64,000 nucleotides of DNA from Hoeflea_A sp965249925 (GCA_965249925.1 OZ252260.1:5518001-5582000), one strand, 5' to 3'; positions 44,156 to 54,031 are shown, counted from the first letter of the stretch. The notes: generated by a model not told the origin, from the letters alone. Program-made: numbers and translations.

Positions 44156-44999
44156 TTTCGATCCTCGGACCTTGGAGTACGACTTCGCTCAGTTCGGGCG
44201 CAGATTTGAGCAATCTCTCAATCTCTTCTTGAAGGTTTGAAACCGAACCACGAAGAGAAAAGTCGAGAGCTCTGATTCTTCTCAAATCCCGTTTGCTGGT
44301 TCGACAGCCCGCTTTTGCAAGTAAGTCTGCAAATCCCTCTACGGCGTCGGGAAGCGGTAGCGCGCGTGCGTCCAGACGCAGCAGTAGAACTTGACTCTTT
44401 TTGAAATTGCCTGAATCGAATTTAAGTACCATGACGTTTGCATTTTCGAGCAAATCGCTAAGCGCCTCCAGACTGAGGAGCAGTGCGCTTGAGCCATTGA
44501 AACCAGATTTGCAATTTCCGGCCTCAGTTGCTGCAAGGTGGATCACAAGCAGTTCTTCCAGCGGCGTTAGGCGCGTATCGGTACTGTGGTTTTCAAGCAA
44601 TTCGGAGGCTCGCTCGAGTGTAGCATGTCTAGGTACACCAAGTGCGCGACCGATCGAAACTAGTCGGTAAGCATCTACCCTTTGACCGGCGGAATACTCA
44701 GCAAAGTACGTTGGGAGAGCATAGTCGTATATTCGCCATGTTTTGACGCCCGTCCAGCCGATCCAGTATCCGCCAATAACGGTAAAAATGATTGCGGTTA
44801 TGCTAGGCAGGATTTGCTTCATCTCGACTGCGTCGGAATAATCTTTCTCACTTCCTACAACCAGCCCAACTGCAGCAGCAGCAATCGTTCCGATTATTTG
44901 GAGTACCGCAGCGGACGCGGGAGAAAGACTCAAGCCATGAATCGACCCAACGGTGACGCCTAGAACAAATGTCCCTATGAAGAAATACCTCTTTTTCAT
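44139..44999 (-). CDS. Membrane protein partner of the trypsin-like protease
   Basis: 286 residues. Three membrane helices in the first 90 residues (YFFIGTFVLGVTVGSI; VLQIIGTIAAAAVGLVV; ITAIIFTVIGGYWIGW), then a soluble Leu-rich helical domain of about 190 residues. First gene of a two-gene unit with the protease. No family recognised. AT-rich relative to the surrounding phage genes, suggesting separate acquisition. Confidence 0.6.
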   Translation of the reverse strand: MKKRYFFIGTFVLGVTVGSIHGLSLSPASAAVLQIIGTIAAAAVGLVVGSEKDYSDAVEMKQILPSITAIIFTVIGGYWIGWTGVKTWRIYDYALPTYFAEYSAGQRVDAYRLVSIGRALGVPRHATLERASELLENHSTDTRLTPLEELLVIHLAATEAGNCKSGFNGSSALLLSLEALSDLLENANVMVLKFDSGNFKKSQVLLLRLDARALPLPDAVEGFADLLAKAGCRTSKRDLRRIRALDFSLRGSVSNLQEEIERLLKSAPELSEVVLQGPRIENETLP

Positions 45000-45138
45000 A
45001 AGTATAAATTATCCGCAAAATTGTTATAAGAAAAGTGTTTTTCTGGATGAGTGAAATCGGAGTGATAGATATTGTAGGGCGGCCGCTCTCATTATTTATG
45101 ATGGTCGCACGGAGCGCAACTCAAAATACGGATAACCC

Positions 45139-46254
45139 ATGACAGACGAAACCAACGTGGCAGAAGCCGCGAACGATACCGCTGTGGCCGATACAGAGGC
45201 CGCCACAGATGCGAGTGCCGCGCAGCCACCCGAGACACCAGCGGACTCAAAAATGTCCCTGGATGACCGTCTGAGCGCGAAATTCGATGAGATGAACGCC
45301 GAACCAGAGAGCGCGGAAACCGCGACCGGTGAAGGCGAAGAAGAATTGGCACCAGAAGGTGCTGATGAAACCGACCAGCCCACAGGCGAAGAAGGCGAAC
45401 AGTCCGAAGTGGCTGCCATCGCTGCACCCGTCTCTTGGTCGAAGGAAATGGCTGAACAATGGGCCACTCTGAACCCGCAGATGCAGGAATATGTATCCCA
45501 GCGGGAGTTGGAGACCCAGCAACGCCTTTCTAAGCAGGGCAATGAACTCGCAAGGGCACGTCCCATTATCGATGTGGTCAGCAAGTACCAGCAGAGTTTT
45601 GACCGGCATGGCGTAACGCTAGAGCAGGGCATGGAGTCCCTGATGAAAGCGCAAGCCATTCTGGACCAAGATCCACTGAAGGGTATTGCAGCGATCGCTC
45701 AGACGTATGGCATCGACCTTCCGAAAGTATTTGGGCCGGCGTACCAGAACATGGACCCGGCATTGAGGCAGCTTGTAGAAAACAACCAACGTCTACAGGC
45801 TCAAGTCTTGAACTCGCAAAGAGATCAGCAAGCGCAACAGGCTGCGGAAGTACGAGCAGCCGAAGAGCACAGCAATCAGCAAATCGAAGAATGGCTGGCT
45901 AAGGAAGACCGACCGTATTACGAGCAAGTGCACGGTGCGATGGTGGCCCTTATCCAGACTGGACAGGCTGATAGTCTGGACAGCGCCTATGATATGGCCT
46001 GTTACGCAAACCCGACGATCCGCGCCGAATTGGCGGCAGCCGAAAGGGCCGCAGAGCAGGCCAGGGCGGATGAGGCGGCACGTCTGAAAGCGCAGCAGGA
46101 CTCTGCGGCAAAGGCGCGTGCGGCCAAGGACGCCAAACGGAAAGCTGCAACCAACGGCGGGAATCGGGCAAACGTGGCGTCGGTCACAACAGGCGACTTC
46201 CTCGATGAAGACGCAATGTCACAACGCCTGGAAGCGATACTCGCAAACGCATGA
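45139..46254 (+). CDS. Scaffold protein
   Basis: 371 residues. Very acidic Ala/Glu-rich N-terminal third, middle helices (WSKEMAEQWATLNPQMQEYV) and a long C-terminal coiled coil (AERAAEQARADEAARLKAQQ). Typical composition and position (before the major capsid gene) of a podoviral scaffold that guides prohead assembly and leaves or is degraded. Confidence 0.8.
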   Translation: MTDETNVAEAANDTAVADTEAATDASAAQPPETPADSKMSLDDRLSAKFDEMNAEPESAETATGEGEEELAPEGADETDQPTGEEGEQSEVAAIAAPVSWSKEMAEQWATLNPQMQEYVSQRELETQQRLSKQGNELARARPIIDVVSKYQQSFDRHGVTLEQGMESLMKAQAILDQDPLKGIAAIAQTYGIDLPKVFGPAYQNMDPALRQLVENNQRLQAQVLNSQRDQQAQQAAEVRAAEEHSNQQIEEWLAKEDRPYYEQVHGAMVALIQTGQADSLDSAYDMACYANPTIRAELAAAERAAEQARADEAARLKAQQDSAAKARAAKDAKRKAATNGGNRANVASVTTGDFLDEDAMSQRLEAILANA

Positions 46255-46290
46255 TCTCAGAGCGGGGTAGCCCTTCAGAAAGGATAACCG

Positions 46291-47250
46291 ATGGCTTCCC
46301 CAAATTCCGTGTTTACGGAGTTGGTGACTACCACTCTCCGTGACCATCCAACGGCTATTGCCGACAACGTTTCGGGTCACAATGCGCTCTACCGGCGCAT
46401 GAAGGACAAGAAGCGTATCACCAAGTACTCAGGCGGCGGCTATGAAATCGTCGAACCGCTTGACTATGCCGAAAACAACACATTCCAGCGCTACAGCGGT
46501 TATGACACGCTGAACATTGGTCAGTCCGATGTTCTGACGGCCGCCAAATACGACTGGGTACAGTCCGCTGTTTCGGTTGTGGCGTCCGGCCGCGAGCTTC
46601 GCATGAACTCGGGCAAGTCGGCACTCATCAACTTGGTGAAGGCGCGCATGAAGAATGCGATGCGAACCGCTTCGAACAAGATGTCGCTGGACATCTATTC
46701 GTCCGGTTCTCTGTCCAACCAGATGGGTGGACTTGCGCATATCATCCAGAATGCGGGCACCGGTACTGTCGGCGGTATCAACTCGTCAACGTACACGTTC
46801 TGGCAGAACCAGTTCAAAGAACTGGATGGCACGGATACGTACGCGGACATCAAGAACGACATGCTGGACCTTTATCTGGCGTGTACACGCGGTACTGACC
46901 AGCCGGATATCATCGTCTCCACGCGGGATCTCTATTCCGCCTATTGGGACTCGCTGACGGACATTCAGCGCTACACCAAGGACGATAACCCGGACACCTT
47001 CAAGTCGCTCAAGTTCAATGGTGCTGACGTTGTTTACGATAATAACGACAACTTCGGTGCTACGGCAGAAAAGATGTACTTCATCAACACGGACTATCTG
47101 TCCCTGCGAGTGCATCCGGACGCCGACTGGACGCCGACCGACAAGAAGATATCCATCAACCAGGACGCCGAAGTCGTGACGCTTCTGTGGATGGGTCAAA
47201 TGTGCTGCTCGAACCGCTCGCTGCAAGGCGTGCTCATTGACGCGGTCTAA
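46291..47250 (+). CDS. Major capsid protein
   Basis: 319 residues beginning MASPNSVFTELVTTTLRDHP, with GRELRMNSGKSALINLVKAR and LLWMGQMCCSNRSLQGVLID; an HK97-fold capsid family member found with P22-like portals in alphaproteobacterial phages. GAAAGGATAA ribosome-binding site before the ATG. It is the most abundant virion protein. Confidence 0.9.
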   Translation: MASPNSVFTELVTTTLRDHPTAIADNVSGHNALYRRMKDKKRITKYSGGGYEIVEPLDYAENNTFQRYSGYDTLNIGQSDVLTAAKYDWVQSAVSVVASGRELRMNSGKSALINLVKARMKNAMRTASNKMSLDIYSSGSLSNQMGGLAHIIQNAGTGTVGGINSSTYTFWQNQFKELDGTDTYADIKNDMLDLYLACTRGTDQPDIIVSTRDLYSAYWDSLTDIQRYTKDDNPDTFKSLKFNGADVVYDNNDNFGATAEKMYFINTDYLSLRVHPDADWTPTDKKISINQDAEVVTLLWMGQMCCSNRSLQGVLIDAV

Positions 47251-47268
47251 GCCGGAAAGGAGAACAAA

Positions 47269-47703
47269 ATGAACATTGGCATTCATTCCGGTATCGTCAG
47301 CATCGCGGATGCTGCGACTTACGCGGTAGAGGCTGGGAATACCGGTCTCATCCACGTCTTGTCAAACCTCACGGCGGACATCGTCATCAGTCTGCCAACT
47401 GCCAAGTCCGGCCTCGATTTCACCTTTATCTACGGTGGGACATCGCCCGATGCGCAGGACTGGCAGCTTGATACAGGCTCAAATACCAACTTCTACCTTG
47501 GTGGGGTTGTGCACCTGGATACTGACGCCGGTTCCGCCGGCGATGAGGTTGTGCCGGTAGCCGGTGACGGCAACAGCAACTCGAAACTGAACGTTCTGGT
47601 GCCTGATGTCGGCACGTGCGTTCGTGTTGTCTGTGACGGCACCAACTGGATATTGAGCGGCCATGTGGTGGGTGCGACTGCGCCGACCTTCGCCGACCAG
47701 TAA
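47269..47703 (+). CDS. Probable head decoration or structural protein
   Basis: 144 residues, beta-rich (IVISLPTAKSGLDFTFIYGG). AAAGGAGAACAAA precedes the ATG, a strong ribosome-binding site indicating high expression. Placed between capsid and the internal terminator, so expressed at capsid-like levels. No named family. Confidence 0.6.
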   Translation: MNIGIHSGIVSIADAATYAVEAGNTGLIHVLSNLTADIVISLPTAKSGLDFTFIYGGTSPDAQDWQLDTGSNTNFYLGGVVHLDTDAGSAGDEVVPVAGDGNSNSKLNVLVPDVGTCVRVVCDGTNWILSGHVVGATAPTFADQ

Positions 47704-47712
47704 ATAATGAAT

Positions 47713-47735
47713 GGGGCCTTCGGGCCCCGTTTTTC
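47713..47735 (+). terminator. Rho-independent terminator after capsid genes
   Basis: GGGGCC (47713-47718) pairs with GGCCCC (47723-47728) around a TTCG tetraloop, followed by GTTTTTCTTT. Ends or attenuates the capsid transcript so that downstream genes are made at lower level. Confidence 0.9.
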
Positions 47736-47778
47736 TTTCAAACCAAACAGGCGACGGCCTGCCATTGGAGAAAAACGC

Positions 47779-48450
47779 ATGTACATGGACCCGACGAGCC
47801 CGCAAGAAGAATATCAGCGGACAGAACACCAAGAGCGTCCGCAAATTGGCCTCTTTCGCTTCTGGACGGAGACGAGAATTGACCTCAAGACCGGCGAGAC
47901 GAAGGACATCGACTTCGTGGAGTGGACCCGTGTTGGCGACCGCTACGAGCCGAAGACGATTGAGAAAGTTGCACGCCTGAAGGGTAACCCGGCCAAAGGT
48001 CGGAAGCCTATGCCGGAATGGGCTGTGGTTGAGCCCCATTATGATGGCTACAAAATGGGCAAGGAGCGCACCGAAGACGGGACCGCTTTTGATGAGTGGA
48101 AAGGTGTAGACAGCCAGTTGGTGCAAGTCCTTGAAGACCTGAAGATATACACCATTGAAGCGTTCGTTGCCGTTCCAAGTCATCAAGTGAGCGGCATTAA
48201 GCACCCGAATGTTTCGCGGTGGCATGAGCTTGCCAAGGAGTTCCTGTCCAAGCGCGCGAACAGCGAGGAGCTGCAGGCCGAACTGGCGAAGCGCGATGAG
48301 CAACTGGCCGATACACAACGGCAGCTTACCGAAATGCAGGCCATGCTTGCCGAGATGACGAAGCCGGAACCGGAGCCGGAAGAGCCTACCAAGCGTAAAC
48401 CCGGCCGTCCGCGCAAGGCTGAGACCGAAGCGGCTACGGAAGCCGCTTAA
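47779..48450 (+). CDS. Phage structural-region protein, unknown
   Basis: 223 residues from ATG 47779. The first 150 residues are globular; the last 70 are a coiled coil followed by a basic AT-hook-like KRKPGRPRKAE. The GRP core is a known minor-groove binding motif, so it may contact DNA. It may be a regulator or head-completion factor. Confidence 0.5.
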   Translation: MYMDPTSPQEEYQRTEHQERPQIGLFRFWTETRIDLKTGETKDIDFVEWTRVGDRYEPKTIEKVARLKGNPAKGRKPMPEWAVVEPHYDGYKMGKERTEDGTAFDEWKGVDSQLVQVLEDLKIYTIEAFVAVPSHQVSGIKHPNVSRWHELAKEFLSKRANSEELQAELAKRDEQLADTQRQLTEMQAMLAEMTKPEPEPEEPTKRKPGRPRKAETEAATEAA

Positions 48451-48453
48451 ACC

Positions 48454-49164
48454 ATGACCCTCCTAACCATCGTCCAAGACGCCTGCCGTGGCATTGGCTT
48501 ACCGGTGCCAACGGCCGTCATGACCAGCCAGGACGACAACGTAGAGCGTGTTCGTCGCTTTGTGGAGCAGGAGGGTGAGGAACTCGTTGACGAATTCGAC
48601 TGGCAATTCTTGCAAAAGGAGCAAACCTTTACGGCCGTGGCGCAAGAGACACAAACAAGTGCGGTACCATCCGACTTCCGACGTTTCATAGACCACACGT
48701 TTTTCAACCGAACACGGAAGCGTGAAGTTGTTGGCCCACTCACGCCGCAGGAGTGGCAGCAGCAGGTTAGCTTGACCGCGACCGTGGTTGTTGATGCCTT
48801 CCGGATGCGGGGCGATAGCATATTGATGGTGCCGAACCCACAAGCTGGCGACTCGATGGCCTACGAGTACATCGGCAAGTTCTGGGTGGACACCGACTCG
48901 GATGGAACGGCGGATGCCATCGCGTTTGCGGCTGACACGGATACTGTGTTGTTCGATGAGGGGCTGCTGAAACTGGGCGCTATCTGGCGCTACAACGAGG
49001 CGAAGGGCCTCGACTACGCAGAAGCGTTCCGTACCTATGAGAAAAAGAAAAAGCGCCTTATAGGCGATGATGGCGGCGCGCGCGTCATGGACCTTGGGCG
49101 CACAAACATGCGCCGCCGTGCACTTACTCCGCAAGTTCAAGAGGGTAGCTGGCCCGTTTCGTGA
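48454..49164 (+). CDS. Head-tail adaptor (P22 gp4 / tubular A-like)
   Basis: 236 residues. TIVQDACRGIGLPVPTAVMT and NVERVRRFVEQEGEELVDEF are the helical adaptor motif; QAGDSMAYEYIGKFWVDTDS resembles the beta part of podoviral adaptors. Binds below the portal ring. Overlaps the next gene by 4 nt. Confidence 0.75.
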   Translation: MTLLTIVQDACRGIGLPVPTAVMTSQDDNVERVRRFVEQEGEELVDEFDWQFLQKEQTFTAVAQETQTSAVPSDFRRFIDHTFFNRTRKREVVGPLTPQEWQQQVSLTATVVVDAFRMRGDSILMVPNPQAGDSMAYEYIGKFWVDTDSDGTADAIAFAADTDTVLFDEGLLKLGAIWRYNEAKGLDYAEAFRTYEKKKKRLIGDDGGARVMDLGRTNMRRRALTPQVQEGSWPVS

Positions 49165-50702
49165 TGCTTCAGCCATTGAGGGACAAAAACAGGCGCGGTC
49201 AGACATCGCGCACTGTGGGCATAACTGCGCCATGGCGAGGGCTGAATACCCGCGACCGGCTAGAGGTGCAGTCAACCGAATTTGCGCAGGAGCTTGACAA
49301 CTTCATTTGTGAAAATGGCGAGGTGACGCTGCGCAACGGCACCAACTCCCACGCAACGGGGGCTGGTGCCAGCGTTGAAAGCCTGATGCCATATACGTCC
49401 GCGGGCTCAGAGAAGCTATTTGCGGCTGCTAATGCGTCCATATTCGATGCCACCACGGCCGGTGCTATGGGTTCTGCGGTCGTATCGAGCCTCACCAGTG
49501 CGCAGTGGTCGCACGTCATGTACAGCACCACGTCCGGCAACTTTCTGGTTATTGCCAATGGCGCGGACACTGTCAGGCACTACAACGGCACATCATGGAC
49601 AGCGCCAACGATAACGGGTGTCACAAGCTCTAACCTGTCGTTCGTGACAGAGCACAAGGGTCGGCTGTTCTTCATCGAAAAGAACACGCTGTCGCTCTGG
49701 TATCTGGCGACGAATGCCGTGTCCGGAGCGGCAACCGAATTCCCGCTTGGGACACTGTGCAAGGACGGCGGTTCACTTGTGGCTGCGTCCTCCTGGTCGC
49801 TCGATGCCGGTGATGGGCAGGATGACTTGTTCGTCATTGTTACGTCCGAAGGCGAGGTACTCATATATGGCGGCACGGATCCCGCCAGTAACTATGCGCT
49901 TATTGGGATATACAAGACAGCCCGGCCTATCGGATCGCGCTGTATGGCCAAATACGGTGGCGAACTGGTCATTCTAACTCGCGCCGGTCCTGTGGCATGT
50001 TCGGAGCTGATGAACGCGGTCGCGACGGAAGAGCAGAAATTCGCCGAACTGGTAAGGGCCGACTTCAAAGCCGAGGCCATCGAGAATGGTTCGTCCTTTG
50101 GCTGGCAGGTACACCTCTACACAGCGCGCGGCTGGTTGATGTTCAACGTACCGGTCGATGTGGGACTGGAGACGTATAGGCAATACATCTTGAACGAAGG
50201 CGCGTGGTTTCGGTTCCGAGAACTGCCAGCGGTGTGTTGGGCGGAATTAGACGGCACTCTGTATTATGGAGCGTCGGACGGCGCGGTTTACAAGGCAGAT
50301 GTCGCTGACGCGGTCTCGGATGCAGGTGAGGCAATAACCGGCCGGCTTCTGTGGTCATGGTCACGCTTCAACTACGCTGGCAACAAGAAATTCAACATGG
50401 TTCGGCCGCATATGGAGGCCGACGCTACGCCAGCGCCGCTTGTTCAGATGATGACGGACTACAGCGTCATTCCGCTATCGAACGTACCGACATTGAAGGA
50501 CGCCAACGCAGGCACACAGTGGGATGCTGGCGACTGGGATACATCGGACTGGTCCGGCGTCAACATCGCTTATTCGCAGCCGATAGGCGTGTCCGGTATC
50601 GGTATCGTCGGTGCACTATACATGCAGATAGAGTCGAGCAGCCTTGAGGTGTTCAAGGTGAAGGCGGCGGAAATATTCTTTGAACCGGGCAGTGTGCTGT
50701 GA
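49161..50702 (+). CDS. Tail nozzle/stabilisation protein (P22 gp10 / tubular B-like)
   Basis: 513 residues, beta-propeller-like with repeated Gly/Trp strands. GITAPWRGLNTRDRLEVQST near the N-terminus is a hallmark of the podoviral nozzle family. It closes the portal/adaptor channel. The ends overlap both neighbours. Confidence 0.75.
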   Translation: MMLQPLRDKNRRGQTSRTVGITAPWRGLNTRDRLEVQSTEFAQELDNFICENGEVTLRNGTNSHATGAGASVESLMPYTSAGSEKLFAAANASIFDATTAGAMGSAVVSSLTSAQWSHVMYSTTSGNFLVIANGADTVRHYNGTSWTAPTITGVTSSNLSFVTEHKGRLFFIEKNTLSLWYLATNAVSGAATEFPLGTLCKDGGSLVAASSWSLDAGDGQDDLFVIVTSEGEVLIYGGTDPASNYALIGIYKTARPIGSRCMAKYGGELVILTRAGPVACSELMNAVATEEQKFAELVRADFKAEAIENGSSFGWQVHLYTARGWLMFNVPVDVGLETYRQYILNEGAWFRFRELPAVCWAELDGTLYYGASDGAVYKADVADAVSDAGEAITGRLLWSWSRFNYAGNKKFNMVRPHMEADATPAPLVQMMTDYSVIPLSNVPTLKDANAGTQWDAGDWDTSDWSGVNIAYSQPIGVSGIGIVGALYMQIESSSLEVFKVKAAEIFFEPGSVL

Positions 50703-51160
50703 AGGTTGTCCACGGCCATCGCGGCTTTGAGGAAATGGTTGCGGACTATGTCCTCGAACAGTTTCCCAACATGGCCGGCTTGGTTCCTGGAGGCACGATA
50801 AAGCCGTATCGAGCGGTGGCATTTGTGGATGACAAGAACGTCATGCACGGTGGCTTGGTAATGTCCGACTACAAGGGCTTCGACGCGCAGGTTTCGATAT
50901 ACGTCGACACCCAGCAGCTTCATGGCCTTCGGCCCTTCGCAACAGTCAGGGCCTTGCAGGAATTGATGCGCTGGACGTTCAACGAAGTGGGGCTGACGCG
51001 CGTGACGTGTCTGATTGACCCGAAAAACAAGCGATCCCGCCGTTTTGCTGAAAAGATGGGCTTCAAGCTAGAGGGCAAGCTTCGCCATGGCTTGGACGGC
51101 AAAAGCGATGCCTTGGTCTACGGCATGTTGCGCGACGATGCGCGCTATTTGAAAGACTGA
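50699..51160 (+). CDS. GNAT-type acetyltransferase-like phage protein
   Basis: 153 residues from GTG 50699. TRVTCLIDPKNKRSRRFAEK followed by MGFKLEGKLRHGLDGKSDAL is the acetyl-CoA binding motif A/B pattern of GNAT folds. Such genes often sit inside podoviral tail operons; the substrate is unknown. Confidence 0.75.
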   Translation: MKVVHGHRGFEEMVADYVLEQFPNMAGLVPGGTIKPYRAVAFVDDKNVMHGGLVMSDYKGFDAQVSIYVDTQQLHGLRPFATVRALQELMRWTFNEVGLTRVTCLIDPKNKRSRRFAEKMGFKLEGKLRHGLDGKSDALVYGMLRDDARYLKD

Positions 51161-51162
51161 AC

Positions 51163-53607
51163 ATGGTAAGTTCTCCATCCCCGCCAGATCCGTACCAACA
51201 AGCCGATGCACAGGCTGGCGCGAACATCGATAGCGCCATTGCCACGGACTTGCTGAATAACAGGACGGAAATTACGCCGACTGGCACGGTCGAGTATATC
51301 GACCAAGGAACGCGCACCATTGTCGATAGCCAAGGCAAGTCACGCGAAGTTCCAGTTCGCGACCGCGTCATTACCCTATCGCCAAACCAGCAAGAGTTGC
51401 TGGATTTAACGGAGCAGACATCCGCCAACCTACTTGGGACGGCTGTAGAGCGCTCAGACTTCCTTGGCGACTATCTGTCGGATGGCCTCGATACTAGCGG
51501 CCTCACGCCATGGGCAGGCCCTGCACAGGCACCACAGCTTGACACAGGCGCACTGAACTTCACGCCACTACGGGGATATGAAGGGCCTCAAGGTTCGCTT
51601 GTCTACGGCTACGATGGCGCCGACACAGAATTTGGCCGCGTCTCAGCACCCGGAGAGCTAACACAGGTATCGGCACCCGGCGAACTGTCGCAAGTGTCTC
51701 TCAACAGCGGCGTGCAGCTTGGTAACGTTAGTGTAGGCCGTGGCGGCGGTTCTAGCGGTACCAGCATCGGGCTTCGCAACGCTGCCGATACGTTCGATGT
51801 TCGTAACCTGAACCTGCAGCAGGCATCAGGCAATGTGCCGGGTGCTGGACAGGGTATCCAAAACACCGTCAACCTTGACACCGAGGGTGGCCAGATAGGG
51901 CCATTGCGGGACGAATTCCGGATAGACCGTGTAAGCGGCGAAATAGCCGATGCTGGCGAGATTGAGCGGTATGACGGCAGCGGTACGTTCGATAACGTAG
52001 GCGACATTCAGGCGACGCTTGGCGTTAACGACTACGGGACGCAGCGCAACGCAGTCGAAGACGCTATTATGTCGCGCTACAACCGGCATTTTGCCGAGAT
52101 GGAGTCGGCCCTAGACCAGAAGCTGCGCAACCAAGGACTTGAGCCAGGTACGGAAGCTTACGACAGGCAGTTCCGGCAGCTTCGCGAGCAACAGAACGAC
52201 GCCGTTATGCAGTCCGTACTTGCTGGCGGACAGGAACAATCCCGTTTGTTTGGGCTGGACTTGGCTGCCGCTCAATATGGACTTGGCGCACAAGGGCAGG
52301 GCTTCAACCAAGCGCAGGCACGCGGTCTGTTTGGTCTGGAAAACGCGGCGTTCAACAACCAAGCACAAGGGCAAGAGTTCGGCCAGAACGTCGCCGAGAC
52401 GCAGATGCGCATGTCTGAGGCTCTGCAGAACGCTCAGCTTGAAGAGGCCCGCGCACGGTTTGGCAACGAAGCACAGGCACAGGCTTATGTGCAAACGCTG
52501 CAGAATGCAGCCTTCGGCAACGACGCACTGTTGGCCATGGGTGACTTTAGAAACCGCGCTCAAGACCAGCGGGTTGGCCAAATGGCAGACCAGACGGCAC
52601 TTGGTATTCAGGCAGCAGGCGTCAACAACCAGTTTGAACTGGGTAGGGGCTCTCTCGCCAACGAAGGCGCATCCATCGACAACGCCTATACCATTGGCAT
52701 GGGCAACGTAAACAACCAGGCGGCGCGAGTGGCGAACGACTTGGCCATTGCACAAGCGAACCTTGACCTTCAGGCGCAGGTAGCGAGTAACGACGCTCTA
52801 CTGGCGGAGGCTGGCTTCAACAACGACATCGTTACGCAAGGACTCCAGAACGAGCTTGCTGCGACTGGGTTCAATAACGCGGCGCTTGCTCAAGGCTTGC
52901 AGAACGAACTGCTTTCAACAGGGTTTAACAACGCTGCCACACAGGCCGAGATAGACAACGCTGCGGCGGCCTCGGCGTTCAACAATGCCGCTTATGGGCA
53001 AGACCTGGCTGGTGAGCTTTCTTTGGCCGGTTTCAATGCGGGCGTCACTCAGCAGAACAACCAGAACCTGGCGCAACAGCAGGCGGCGCTGAACCAGTAT
53101 CTGGCGCAGCAATATGCCCTCGATCAGGGTGCGGCGGATAGGCAAAATCAGTTGCGACAGAATGAACTGCAGGAAGCAGCCTATCTTCGCGGTCTGCCGA
53201 TATCAGAGATCAACTCTCTGATGAGTGGCTCTGAACTGTTGATGCCGAGCTTCACGCCGCCGCTGCAGACTGGCGTAGCAGCGGCGCCAATCGGTCAGTA
53301 CATGCAGGACGCGTACAGAGCGGAATTGGCAAATGCCTCGTCAACCGCCAACGGCCTGTTCGGGTTTGCCGGCAATGTCCTCGGCGCTCTGCCAATCTTC
53401 GGGTCGGACCGCCGTTTGAAGAAAAATATCCGCCGCATTGGTGAGCTTCGCAACGGTGTTCCGGTCTACAGCTTCACTTATCGCCATGACGGATCACAAG
53501 CGGTTGGAGTGATGTCCGATGAGGCTGGGCACATTCCGGGTGCCGTCATCAACCTGGGCGGTGTGGATTTCGTGAACTACGAGGCAGTGATGAACCATGC
53601 CGGTTAG
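51163..53607 (+). CDS. Tail/virion protein with C-terminal S74 intramolecular chaperone
   Basis: 814 residues. The middle 400 residues are Asn/Gln/Ala-rich with repeated AGFNN/TGFNN units of about 18-20 residues, likely a long coiled-coil or beta-helix shaft. Residues from about 745 (SDRRLKKNIRRIGELRNGVP) form the Peptidase_S74 chaperone, which trimerises and cuts itself off tail fibres and needles. Last intact gene before the 8.3-kb insertion; its stop overlaps the start of the broken gene. Confidence 0.85.
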   Translation: MVSSPSPPDPYQQADAQAGANIDSAIATDLLNNRTEITPTGTVEYIDQGTRTIVDSQGKSREVPVRDRVITLSPNQQELLDLTEQTSANLLGTAVERSDFLGDYLSDGLDTSGLTPWAGPAQAPQLDTGALNFTPLRGYEGPQGSLVYGYDGADTEFGRVSAPGELTQVSAPGELSQVSLNSGVQLGNVSVGRGGGSSGTSIGLRNAADTFDVRNLNLQQASGNVPGAGQGIQNTVNLDTEGGQIGPLRDEFRIDRVSGEIADAGEIERYDGSGTFDNVGDIQATLGVNDYGTQRNAVEDAIMSRYNRHFAEMESALDQKLRNQGLEPGTEAYDRQFRQLREQQNDAVMQSVLAGGQEQSRLFGLDLAAAQYGLGAQGQGFNQAQARGLFGLENAAFNNQAQGQEFGQNVAETQMRMSEALQNAQLEEARARFGNEAQAQAYVQTLQNAAFGNDALLAMGDFRNRAQDQRVGQMADQTALGIQAAGVNNQFELGRGSLANEGASIDNAYTIGMGNVNNQAARVANDLAIAQANLDLQAQVASNDALLAEAGFNNDIVTQGLQNELAATGFNNAALAQGLQNELLSTGFNNAATQAEIDNAAAASAFNNAAYGQDLAGELSLAGFNAGVTQQNNQNLAQQQAALNQYLAQQYALDQGAADRQNQLRQNELQEAAYLRGLPISEINSLMSGSELLMPSFTPPLQTGVAAAPIGQYMQDAYRAELANASSTANGLFGFAGNVLGALPIFGSDRRLKKNIRRIGELRNGVPVYSFTYRHDGSQAVGVMSDEAGHIPGAVINLGGVDFVNYEAVMNHAG

Positions 53608-53653
53608 AAATGTTGACTTCAACGCGCCCCTGTCACAGCAGATCTTCGGGTGA
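53597..53653 (+). pseudogene. Truncated 5' end of the ejection-region gene
   Basis: ATG 53597 overlaps the preceding stop and gives MPVRNVDFNAPLSQQIFG before a stop. DFNAPLSQQ is identical, also at DNA level, to residues 8-16 of the 415-aa gene at 61,884. This is therefore the original start of that gene, cut off from its body by the inserted segment. Confidence 0.7.
53614..53641 (+). repeat. Left copy of 28-bp direct repeat flanking the insertion
   Basis: Begins TGACTTCAACGCGCCCC and ends CACAGCAG; identical to 61904-61931. Both copies lie at the same codon position of the same gene start, 8,290 bp apart. Confidence 0.9.
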
Positions 53654-53854
53654 GGAAGAACGAGAGGTGATAAGTTGTGGATTCCGATGCCTTTTCTTTG
53701 GCCAGTTGGTATGGCGGATCAGATCTGATGTTCCCTGCTTGACAGTGGCAGATTTCTCGCCAAAATCCGCCGCAAATCACCTACCATCGCAGAAGTATGA
53801 GTTGCACTGGCGGGAGCCAGGTAGCGAGCCAATCGTCACGCCTAATGCTCGCGA

Positions 53855-53886
53855 AAAACGGCGCGGAAACCCCGTTTTGCTTTTTG
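53855..53886 (+). terminator. Probable terminator left of the toxin-antitoxin set
   Basis: AAAACGG (53855-53861) pairs with CCGTTTT (53872-53878) with an inner GG/CC pairing, followed by GCTTTTTGTTT. Would stop late transcription entering from the tail operon. The stretch 53,654-54,031 around it holds no convincing gene. Confidence 0.55.
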
Positions 53887-54031
53887 TTTGATCCACCGAG
53901 TCGGGGCGCCGCCTGGAACGATAAACGCCCGGGAAGATGACAATGGTCCCATGATCGACGTATGATGCGATATCGATCGCTACTTGTACTACAAATCGGT
54001 TGCATTTTTTCATGAGGATGTGGACACAAGT

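Noticed and set aside
52111..52755. 214-aa minus-strand frame inside the S74 protein gene
   Set aside because: Antisense of a repetitive coding region; no motifs.
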